This document shows, piece after piece, positions 1 to 7,499 of a stretch of 23,507 nt of DNA. Numbering within the stretch: position 1 is the first letter of the stretch; every line of letters starts with the position of its first letter. The translations under genes and the position numbers were made by a program. The notes beneath the pieces are model-generated. The model did no database searches. It was given only the letters and a program-made list of their open reading frames with translations, and was not told the DNA's origin. Source of the stretch: Chara braunii (Eukaryota; Streptophyta; Charophyceae; Charales; Characeae); the NCBI GenBank assembly GCA_003427395.1, contig BFEA01000161.1, forward strand, positions 1,393,038 through 1,416,544, written 5' to 3'.

Positions 1-76
1 GTGTGTGTGTGTGTGCACGTGTGTGTTTGTGTTTGCATTTGTGTTTATGTGTATGTGTATATGTGTGAGTGTGTGC

Positions 77-115
<39 letters not shown>

Positions 116-167
116 TTTGTGGAGGGGGGGGGTCTATGTGTGTGTGTGTGTGTTTGAGGGGGCGGTT
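1..167. repeat. GT/TG microsatellite
   Basis: Almost uninterrupted GT dinucleotides with TTTGTG, ATGTGT and GAGTGTG variants, then a G run at about 122-132 and a further short GT stretch. Open frames across it (Cys-Val repeats) come from the dinucleotide and are not genes. The tract runs off the left edge, so its full length is unknown. Confidence 0.97.
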
Positions 168-230
168 GTCAATGAGTGTGATTTGTTATTTTTCAGTTTT
201 TTGTGTTTTTCATTTTTTTTACCATACATA

Positions 231-990
231 TGAACTTTAAAAATCAAAATAAAAAATAGGGTTGTAGATCTCCAAAAGATCTGCAACCTTCTTTATTTTT
301 TATTTTTTTTTCTTTATTGGTTGCCTACCAAACAATCTCTGTGCAAAAAAAAGAAAAACCCACCCATTTCAATTTTTCTTTTTGTTTTTTCTTTCTTTTT
401 ACGTTTTTGATTTTTTTAAAATATAACAAAACTTCGAAAAATAAAATAAAAAACATAGGGTTCTAGAGCTCAAAGAGATCTACAACCCTATATTTTTTGT
501 TTTTTTTTTTGAGCATTTTGTACCCCCCCAAAAAATATTTCCGTGCCCGCTCAAACATGGGGAAGAGGGGGGGGAAGGTTCCGCCGGACCCCCGTGCCGC
601 CGCGGACATGGGGGATCCGGCGTTCCCAGAACGCCGGACCCCTATGGCCGTTGCGGCATGGGGGTCCGGCAGACTCGAACCACCGGATTTTTTTCTTTTT
701 ACGTTTTTGATTTTTTAAAAATATAACACAACTTCAAAAAATAAAATAAAAAACATAAGGTTCTAGATCTCAAAGAGATCTACAACCCCTTGTTTTTTTT
801 GTTTTTTTTTTATCATTTTCTACCCCCCAAAACAATATCCCCGCGCCCGCTCAAACATGGGGGAGAGGGGGGGGAAAGGTTCCGCCAAACCCCCGTGCCG
901 CCGCGGACATGGGGGATCCGGCGTTCCCAGAACGCCGGACCCCTATGGCCGTTGCGGCATGGGGGTCCGGCGGACTCGAACCACCGGATC
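231..990. repeat. AT-rich module in three copies; two form a 300-bp tandem duplication
   Basis: The block 391-690 recurs at 691-990 with few changes, giving a 300-bp period. Each block has a T-rich lead, an A-rich stretch, a hairpin (GGTTCTAGATCT paired with AGATCTACAACC), a poly(T)/poly(C) stretch and three GC-rich units of the neighbouring minisatellite. A third, more diverged copy of the AT-rich part alone lies at about 231-345 with the same hairpin (GGTTGTAGATCT / AGATCTGCAACC). No coding function is apparent. Confidence 0.85.
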
Positions 991-1690
991 CCCATGCNGC
1001 CNCAGNCGAAGCGGTCAGAACACTGGACNCCCATGGCNCTGCGGGCGAGGGAGAGGGGGGGAAGGTTCCGCAGGACCCCCATGCCGCCGCGGACATGGGG
1101 GATCCGGCGTTCCCAGAATGTCGGACCCCCATACCCGCTGCGGCATGCGGGTCGTGACATGGGGGATCCGGTGTTCCTAGAATGCCGGACCCCCCATGCC
1201 CATTGCGGCATGGAGGTCCGGCCGACTCAAACCCCCAGATCCCCATGCCGCCAATGGCGAAGGGGTCCAGCGTTCTGGGAACGCCGGACCCCCACGGCGC
1301 TGGGGTCGAGGGAGAGGGGGGGAAGGTTCCGCCGGACCCTTGTACCGCCACGGGCGAAAGGGTCTAGTGTTCTGGGAATGCCGGACCCCCTCGGCACTAC
1401 GGGCATGGGGATCTTGCGTTCTGGGAACGCCGGACCCCCATGCCCGATAGAGATAGGGTCCAGCGTTCTCGGAACGTCGGACCCCCATCCCGTCGCGGGC
1501 AAGGGGATCCAGCGTTCCCGGAACAATAAACCCCCACGCCGTCATGGGCGAGGCGGTTCGACGGTCTGGATCCGGCGAACCCCTTGCATTCATCGGGGGA
1601 GGGGGTCCAGCGGATCCGGAACATCAGAACCCCTACTACCCCATGTGCATGGGGTCCGGCGTTCTCGGGGTCCGCGAATAGCCAAAGGGG
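568..1690. repeat. GC-rich 48-49-bp minisatellite with palindromic unit core
   Basis: Units start near 568, 616, 664, then (after the AT-rich module) about 878, 917, 966, 1014, 1060, 1102, 1167, 1216, 1264, 1312, 1361, 1411, 1458, 1507, 1555, 1605 and 1654, mostly 48-49 bp apart. The core is an inverted repeat: at 616-638, TCCGGCGTTC is followed by three bases and then GAACGCCGGA. The spacer is like CCCCCATGCCG..GCGGGCATGGG. Forty-nine is not a multiple of three, so a fixed reading frame changes peptide phase at each unit, yet long frames stay open on both strands because the unit lacks stops. These frames are not credible genes. Five N bases lie inside (998, 1002, 1006, 1029, 1038), suggesting assembly difficulty. 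Confidence 0.85.
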
Positions 1691-1748
1691 GCTTGTGTTC
1701 GTGTTGTGGTCTTCAGGCAACAAGTGCTTCTTTGTGTCACTCAATTGC

Positions 1749-1788
1749 ATTCACCTATTGTTGTTTTTTTTGTCGTGCCTCCCTTCAG
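1749..1788 (+). other. Putative 3' splice site (polypyrimidine tract plus CAG)
   Basis: A T/C-rich stretch ends in CCTCCCTTCAG at 1788. Directly after it, sequence with protein-like composition opens in one frame and stays open for 228 codons. The frame extends upstream only into the stop-poor minisatellite. This suggests the downstream block is an internal or terminal exon beginning at 1789. No matching donor was identified upstream, so this is inference. Confidence 0.4.
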
Positions 1789-2474
1789 GAAAATCCGCTT
1801 CAACCTTCGTCCTTGAGAAACGTGTGTACGACTTGTCTAAGCTCTACAACGACAAACCTTGGGCTCTTGACTGGGTTGGTGGTCATCATACATCTGGTTA
1901 TGGAGCCGTTGTCTTCTTGAGCGATGACAACAGCGGGAGTTGGTACTGTTGCGGAGGGGTTGAGAAATTTAAAGCGGGGTGGGTTAACTACGACGATAGG
2001 AAGCTTAGGACGTTCTTTCTTACCTCTATCTATGACAACGAGGGGAAAAACTGGGTCAAGGAAGACAAGAAGGTGTCTCTTGACCTTCGTCTCTTCCAAG
2101 GCTACGGTGTCAAGGCTTTCTTGATGAAAGCGTTTGACGTGCGTGGCGACGACACGGAGTTCCGAATGCTGGATCCACAAAAGTTCCTCTCCAAAACCAA
2201 CGGTTGCCGCGTCACTAGCTCCCTGCCCGTCGTCGACAGTGCTTTCCTGCTCAGCGGCCCTTTGGTCCAGTTCATCAGCTCGACGGACCAGCTGGCAGGT
2301 GTTGTAATGCGATATAAGGAACAGTTCACGAAGCTGCCTATTGCTGAGCAAGTGGACTGTGATTTCGTGCCCACTGACGTGGGTCCCAAACGGCGCCAAG
2401 ATCCGTCGGCCACACCGGGTGCGAAGAGGAAGCAATTGTCGACTCGACCCTCTTTGTCGAATGCGTTTGCCTAG
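1789..2474 (+). CDS. N-terminal domain exon of a Ulp1-containing, transposon-like gene (family not recognised)
   Basis: This open stretch of about 228 codons has no stop until 2472-2474. I do not recognise the family. The sequence is globular-looking and rich in aromatics: Trp-containing segments (PWALDWVGGHH, SGSWYCCGG, NWVKED) in the first half and mixed hydrophobic/charged blocks later (GYGVKAFLMKAF, SAFLLSGPLVQF). It ends in a basic, Pro/Ser-rich tail (PKRRQDP, GAKRKQ) that could be a nuclear localisation signal. No signal peptide or membrane segment is visible. The start is placed at the putative splice acceptor because the preceding frame runs into minisatellite; a true ATG was not found. 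The acidic linker follows at once in another frame, so the two are probably one broken or spliced gene. The minus strand is also open here for 211 codons, but no coherent downstream domain continues on it. Confidence 0.5.
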
Positions 2475-3000
2475 GCTCTTTCCGCTCCATCTCGCCCTCG
2501 CATCGGCAAGGTCAGGATGCGGCCAAGCAGTCCAGCGAGGCCACAGACTACGACGACGGAGCTCTGCGCCACCGGGATAGTCCCCAACATCGTTCCCAGG
2601 GAGGTGCAGGTGCCTTCGACGAGGAGGAATGCGAGGGCTAAGAGGGGGAGGATGGTGGTGAGGAGGACGACGGGGGCAATGAAGATGATGTGGATGGTGA
2701 AGAGAATGACGTGGACAACGAGAGATATGTTGGTGGTGAGGAAGTCGAAGACAATCGCTTCTACCAATGCGAACGTCAGCGCGACGTCAACGAAACACAG
2801 GCTTGCCGTTGGGATGACGCCTACGACGTTGGTGATGCGGACGACGCTGATGCCCAGCCTGCAACCTTCCATGGAGTGTCGCAGTCGCATAACCAGGCGC
2901 AGTCGCATAACCAGACAAACATGGCTCACGGGGAAGAGAAAGAGGGGAGAAGCGTCGATCCCTCCAATGAGTCAAACAAAACAAGCGAGGACTGACGCCG
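2471..3000 (+). pseudogene. Acidic low-complexity linker of the same gene, with in-frame stops
   Basis: Reading in frame from 2471 gives a Gln/Ser-rich start and then a strongly acidic run of Asp, Glu, Gly and Asn (for example EEDDGGNEDDVDGEEN, about 2650-2700). A short duplicated SHNQ-AQ-SHNQ segment comes next, then SNESNKTSED. The frame holds a stop near 2639, another at 2993-2995 and a third at 3005. It is otherwise continuous with the ParB-like block up to about 3480, which is why this frame is preferred over the equally open Arg/Thr-rich frame beginning at 2517. Acidic disordered linkers commonly separate globular domains in large transposon-encoded proteins. The stops imply decay, sequencing error, or introns that I cannot resolve. 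Confidence 0.45.
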
Positions 3001-3239
3001 TCAATGAGGCTCGCAGAGCGTTGACGGCATCCCAAGAAACGCGGGCTCCTCGGAAAACTGGCGGGGGGGGGGAACTGGCAGTGGTGGCGGCGGTAGGCAA
3101 GGCTCGCAGAGGGTCAGGCCACATGAATTGCGGGACTTGGGGGATGAGGGCGAGGGGGTGGGGCCTCGCATGCCCGAAGGTGTTCACGATCCGGTTCAAC
3201 ACGCCACGCCCCTCGACACGACCCACTGTTTCTTTCTAA

Positions 3240-3637
3240 AAAACGACGAGGACGGCTTCGCCAGGCAACACATCCATGTTGTTAACGTCGACGTCACAAA
3301 AATCAAACGCATTCCCCGTGGGAAGATTCTTTATAACCACCGCTCGTTGTCTGAGAACATTGTAAGAGGCATCGAGAATGTCATCGAAAACTCCATCACT
3401 GTCGACCCGGGGACGTGGGAGAGGTCTGAGCTCATTCTTGCACAGGCCGAACGACATTGTCGGCAGATAGGGAAGGCGAATCACACCAGACGAGTTCTGC
3501 CAACGGGACTCTGCCGAGTTCAATTGGTACGCTGTTTATGGTCAGCATACCGCCGAGGCTATGAAACGGTTGGTGACCAAGGGCTCCGCCGCAGAGAATG
3601 AAACCGTGATTAGAACAAGAAAGGGTCACATTCCTTG
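3240..3637 (+). pseudogene. ParB/DGQHR-like (sulfiredoxin superfamily) domain, frameshifted
   Basis: The first half (3240 to about 3480) has an IHVVNVDVTKIKRI-type beta strand, then NHRSLSENIVRGIENVIENS, which resembles the N-x-R plus helix start of ParB-like domains. The frame changes near 3480-3490. The second half (from about 3483) reads DEFCQRDSAEFNW and then YAVYGQHTAEAMKRL (3528-3572), resembling the strand-Gly-x-His-helix box of ParB, DndB/DGQHR and sulfiredoxin-fold proteins. That superfamily includes DNA-binding CTPases, nucleases and regulators in prokaryotes. The assignment rests on motif layout alone, and a coincidental match is possible. It lies between the acidic linker and the Ulp1 protease, in the protease's frame, with a TGA and a TAA in between (about 3636-3645). 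Confidence 0.35.
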
Positions 3638-3647
3638 AATATAAGTT

Positions 3648-4126
3648 GTGAGCTCATTTTTCTTCACCAAACTTTTTGACAGCGAAATGAGGTATCGAGA
3701 GCAAGAGGTGCAACATTGGTCGAAAGACGTTATAACAAGTGACATGGACTTGATCATTGCCCCTTTCCATATCGCACACATGAACCACTGGACCCTCGTT
3801 GTGGCTGACTTCAGAAGGAGGAAATTCGAATTTTATGACTCCCTCAACCCCGATATGGAACTGGCAAGAAAAGTGACCGGCGGATTTGCGAAGTTTCTAT
3901 CGAAAGATCGATTGAGCAAGGCAAAGAGGTGGACACAAAACCGTTCAATCACATATGGAACGTAGAGGGCATCCCGAAACAACGTGACACGAACTCATGC
4001 GGGGTCCTCATGCTCACATACGCATCGCTCATGGCAAGGGGTCACCTTCCGCCTTTCTCTTTCACCGCTGATGACATACCCGCAATACGTCGTCGACTGG
4101 CTTTGGACACAGTAGCTCGTGAGTAG
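3648..4126 (+). pseudogene. Ulp1-type (C48) SUMO/ubiquitin-like cysteine protease domain, one frameshift
   Basis: Ulp1-family proteases cleave SUMO or related modifiers through a His-Asp-Cys triad with an oxyanion Gln. All four are visible: His in HMNHWTLVV (codon 3786-3788), Asp in FEFYDSLNP (3837-3839), Gln in KQRDTNSCGV (3980-3982) and Cys in the same motif (3998-4000). An upstream SSFFFTKLF segment and a DLIIAPFHI strand match the usual family layout. The Cys motif lies in a different frame from the His/Asp half; the switch falls between about 3895 and 3960 and may be an indel or an unrecognised intron. The stop is at 4124-4126. Plant Ulp1 domains of this divergent kind are often carried by DNA transposons such as some MULEs. 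No terminal inverted repeats or transposase were found here, so the carrier type is open. Confidence 0.8.
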
Positions 4127-4237
4127 TATGTACCTGTTATTGGATATTATGATTACATGCGGACGGATGTGGGTAACATGAAATTGTTTGTGACGGAAAC
4201 AGTGTATAGAAGATAGCAAACATTGCTCCATACTCTC

Positions 4238-4345
4238 ACCCCTTACCCCTTGCCATTTACCCCTTATCCCTGACCCCTAAACCCCTTACCCCTTACCCCT
4301 TACCCGTTACCTCTTAGCCCTTACCCCTTACCCCTTACCCCTTAC
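4238..4345. repeat. Telomere-like (CCCCTTA)n interstitial tract
   Basis: About 13 head-to-tail 7-bp units, mostly CCCCTTA, with variants such as CCCGTTA, CCTCTTA and GCCCTTA. One canonical plant-type CCCTAAA unit lies at 4275-4281. The tract begins 112 bases after the Ulp1 frame ends. The G-rich strand reads TAAGGGG. It could be a degenerate telomere insertion at a repaired break or an unrelated 7-bp microsatellite. Confidence 0.85.
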
Positions 4346-4388
4346 GTGTACACCCGTACCCCAGACGTCGAATTTCAAATGCAGATTT

Positions 4389-4468
4389 GACCCAAAATGA
4401 CCATGAAAATGTCAATTTCAATTTCGTTCAAAAAATATAAAATGTTCGTTTTGACGAAATCGTTGTTA
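4389..4468. repeat. 80-bp dispersed repeat, copy 1
   Basis: Matches 6371-6450 at about 69 of 80 positions by eye. The last 50 bases differ at only two. It contains a short inverted repeat (ATTTCGT / ACGAAAT) around an AT-rich loop, and both copies end at the same TGTTA. The flanks of the copies are unrelated, so the ends look like true repeat boundaries. Confidence 0.85.
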
Positions 4469-4612
4469 GGTCCGCTACACGATCCTCGGTATGTGATGGA
4501 TCGGCTAGATGCAAGCACTCTTCCGCCAATCTCCATGCTGAGTCCATGCGATGCAACCTAGGATAGGAAATGTCGCAAAAAACAACAATGCCACAACTAA
4601 CAGCCTAAGTGA

Positions 4613-4788
4613 AATCAGAAGCAACTAACTAGCATAGATGTCCTAGGAAAGCAGAAAGTAATGACAACTAGATCCTAGAATGTTGGAGGCGGTAGCCTCA
4701 ATCTGGAAACAACTGACTAATATATAAGTCATAAGAATAGCAAAAGCAGAAAAACTAAATCCTAGAAATGTCAGAGGCAGTAGCCTCA
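4613..4788. repeat. 88-bp tandem duplication (two copies, start of a third)
   Basis: Two diverged 88-bp copies (4613-4700 and 4701-4788), each ending in GTAGCCTCA and each carrying a CCTAGAA motif and A-rich internal sequence. A third begins with CTGGGAGCAAC and fades. No coding frame spans it. Confidence 0.75.
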
Positions 4789-5156
4789 GTCTGGGAGCAA
4801 CAAAGCAACAACAAGAAAACCATATGTCACAGGAGGAGTGTGTTGCAAACCAAAGGGTGGGATGGTCTCTGAGGGTGGTGAATGCAGCCTAGGGGTCGAT
4901 AACTCCCAAGGGCATCCACACATAATGACAAGGGGACACATGTCATCAGGCTCAATGAGGGTAGGGAACTGGGAGCGAACAGAACCAATGACCCTAACAG
5001 ATAGACCATCAGGGCGGGTAATGCTCGATGAAAGGGGTGGCCGCTATGGAGGGTTGACTATGCAAGGGAACAAGGGAGCCTGGTATACTGGGTGCACCTA
5101 GATGAAGCATGTGAGGCTGCCTAACCAGGGTGAGATGAATCATTCGAAGAGTAAGT
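4789..5156 (+). other. Intergenic stretch with one short open frame of unknown nature
   Basis: A plus-strand frame is open for about 87 codons at 4838-5101 (Gly/Met-rich, for example GGRYGGLTMQGNKGAW). It has no recognisable domain, no splice signals that I trust, and no relation to the LINEs. It may be chance. Confidence 0.25.
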
Positions 5157-5176
5157 CTCTTTCTCTTCTACCTCTT

Positions 5177-5179
<3 letters not shown>

Positions 5180-5248
<69 letters not shown>
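5180..5248. repeat. Compound (CT)n(AC)n microsatellite
   Basis: A CT run of about 26 units (5180-5232) passes directly into an AC run (5233-5248). Confidence 0.97.
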
Positions 5249-5297
5249 TCCCTAGTAGTAGAGTATACATTCGTTTACTAGCGTTACATTCATTCGA

Positions 5298-5383
5298 TTT
5301 TGCCCATCCCATCGATGGAAGTAGTTGAAGATTCAGTAAATTTTGTTCATCTCATCGATGAAAGTAGTTGAAGATTTAGTAGA
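5298..5383. repeat. 43-bp tandem duplication
   Basis: Copies at 5298-5340 and 5341-5383 share TTTTG..CATC..CATCGATG and AGTAGTTGAAGATT, with about seven differences. A third start (TTTTGTG) follows. Confidence 0.85.
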
Positions 5384-6370
5384 TTTTGTGTGTACAAGTA
5401 ACACATCAAACAATACTATATCAACGCACAGGATGTAATGTTGGAATTCGTAGCTCGAGGAACATCTATCACAGTCGGGATATTGTCAGTCGTCATAAAA
5501 GAGCAAGATGCATAAGGGGTTCCTCGAAAATACAAGAAAACAAAACAAACTACCAACTTTAACACCATGGAGAGTGTACTCCGCCGAGCAAACGGGAACG
5601 CACCAGCCTCATTCACTTACGACGTTGTTGCATCCAGAAGATTGTTAATGAGTCGTTTGCTTACAAGGTAGTAGAATTTTCGCTCGTGAGAGAGTTTTTC
5701 GTGCATTGAAGTTGGAGTAGACGTTTTTATTTTTTTCATTGACTGATTTAGTTTGTTTTTTTTTTTTGACAAGGCAAATTTCCTTCAGGTAGCTACATGT
5801 TCACCATCAATTTGCAACAAACGATTTCGTTTTTTTTTTTTAGTGTAGACCATGTATATAAAAAAAACGTATATTTGTTGGGGGGGGGGGACAAAAAAGG
5901 AGCCTCAATATGTTTTTGAGGGAGGGCAGGAGGGTAAAGGGGCAAGGGGGCAAAGGGGAGGGTATTTGCGAGGACAATACAACACTTCGATAAGTATTAA
6001 ATACATGCAAAAAAAAATAAGAATATCAAACCAACCAATGCAATCATGAAACAACCCACATATGTACTGCTAATCATAGGTGTTTATTGGTATGGTACTC
6101 AATATGTTTCTCTAATCTTCATGTATTGGCCGGAGAAAACAAAAAAAATTCATGATTTTATACTGTGAAAGATAATAAATGTTAATCGATATGCTTGAAA
6201 AGTAACAAAATTTATCATAAAGACCCCTATAGCTTCACATAATGACAATGAAATTATAACATCTCCCAAATTTTATAAGAAAGCGATGTAAAATTTGCGG
6301 TAAACAGGACCACAAAATACAAACAAAAATGGGGTACCTCCCAAAAATTGACTTAACAAAACGTCAAAAG
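5384..6370. other. AT-rich non-coding stretch
   Basis: No supported gene. It contains several poly(T) and poly(A) runs and a G run at about 5880-5890, with purine-rich sequence to about 5960. A minus-strand frame at 5416-5616 has no recognisable domain and is treated as chance. Confidence 0.6.
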
Positions 6371-6450
6371 TCACCAAAATCACAATCAAAATGACGATTC
6401 CAATTTCGTTCAAAAAATATAAAATGTCCGTTTTGACGAAATCGCTGTTA
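6371..6450. repeat. 80-bp dispersed repeat, copy 2
   Basis: Partner of 4389-4468 in the same orientation, about 2 kb downstream. The right boundary is the same TGTTA. The sequence after it (CCTCTGGTTGG) is unrelated to the sequence after copy 1. Confidence 0.85.
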
Positions 6451-7237
6451 CCTCTGGTTGGCCTGTGAGACCAGCCCCTTGGCCTGTTCTCACAGGCCTG
6501 TGTTGTACTCGGGGTAGTCCAGTCCAGGCCGGTACCTCTGTCGGTACCAGCCAGTCTAGTCCAGTCCCGTCAGTACGCTGGGGTATACCCCAGCTGTTGT
6601 CTGTTTTCCGGATCATTCTGCATTCGCACAGTTTGGAGTACGTGCATTGGAGTCTTTTGTGGGACCTGCGTTGTGCCATCTCGCTCCTCCCTTATCCTCC
6701 ATCTCCATTTGTATCCCAGGCGGAGCACCTCACCCGGTGGGTCCGCCACAGCCACTTTCAAATACCACATTTGTCAGTTTTGCCCTCGGGGCCTTTGCAG
6801 AAATGTCCCTTGTACAGTACGTGTCAACGATACTTATACCGGCTCCCCGTACAGGACGGGGACCAATCTCGTACCAGTTTCTAACTGCTGTACTCGTACT
6901 CCGTGTGACTTGTTGTTTCGGCATTCGGCAATCCAAGACTTCGACTTTGTGCCCTTGCCATTGTGTCTGCGTCCGACCCTCAGTCGTGTCGAGTGAGTGA
7001 GTGAGTGTCTGTGCTCTCACTCTCTCCCTCTCTCTCTCCTCTCCCTAAGCTCTCCTTCAGCCTCGCGCACATTACAGCCGTACTTTTTTGTGGTTTCCTG
7101 CTGATCGAACTTTGCTTATACAATTTTCACTCACAGTGATCGGGATTGAGGGGGGTGCCTTGGATTGGAGGATGACTCTCCTGCTGTGCTCGGGTGTTGG
7201 GGATCTGCCAAGTGGCAGAGGAGGGGCCAAGCCCTGC
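6451..7237. other. Non-coding stretch with short inverted repeats
   Basis: No supported gene. Features seen are an 11-bp inverted repeat (GGCCTGTGAGA at 6460-6470, TCTCACAGGCC at 6488-6498), a perfect 16-bp palindrome CTGGGGTATACCCCAG at 6578-6593, and a CT-rich run at 7015-7047. It starts with TGTTACC just after the 80-bp repeat. An LTR was considered but no matching partner or primer-binding site was found. Several frames of 66-139 codons overlap here on both strands without recognisable domains. Confidence 0.5.
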
Positions 7238-7499
7238 TTTTTTTTTTTTTTTTTCCCCTTCGCTCCCACCTAGCCATAAGTGCGCTCATCCTCCGTTCTT
7301 GACGGGAAGTTAATCCCCTCGCACGAGGGCAATCAATGTTGCTCATCTTCATCAACGACTTGTGTCTTATGTCTTGCTATTAGCTCCTGTTTTGTAATTG
7401 GGATGCTCCAGCTGGTGTAGCTTCCCGGCCTATAGATTGGAGCCATCTATTGACGTCATATTTGTGGGGGGTGCTCTTATCATCTCCACAAATAAGCCT

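Noticed and set aside
616-638. TTC-NNN-GAA cores resembling STAT or heat-shock element half-sites
   Set aside because: Spacing differs from the heat-shock consensus, STAT sites are not relevant to this lineage, and the symmetry is explained by the minisatellite palindrome.
660-690. A tRNA T-arm-like word (GGTTCGAGTC on the minus strand) in the 300-bp units
   Set aside because: The flanking bases cannot form the 5-bp T stem, and there is no acceptor stem, D arm or anticodon arm.
790-1920. A long plus-strand frame (about 376 codons) and equally long minus-strand frames across the GC-rich block
   Set aside because: They exist because the 49-bp unit has no stop codons in any frame; peptides change phase at each unit and include N-derived unknown residues.
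4838-5101. An 87-codon plus-strand open frame as a gene
   Set aside because: Kept only as an open frame note: no domain, no homologous segment in the window and no clear start context.
6446-7134. An LTR beginning TGTTACC and ending CACA
   Set aside because: No second copy, primer-binding site, polypurine tract or gag-pol sequence was found in the window.
7238-7254. The T17 run as proof of the LINE-A 3' end
   Set aside because: Position fits, but recognisable LINE-A protein ends more than 200 bases earlier and no target duplication was found, so it is mentioned only as a possibility.
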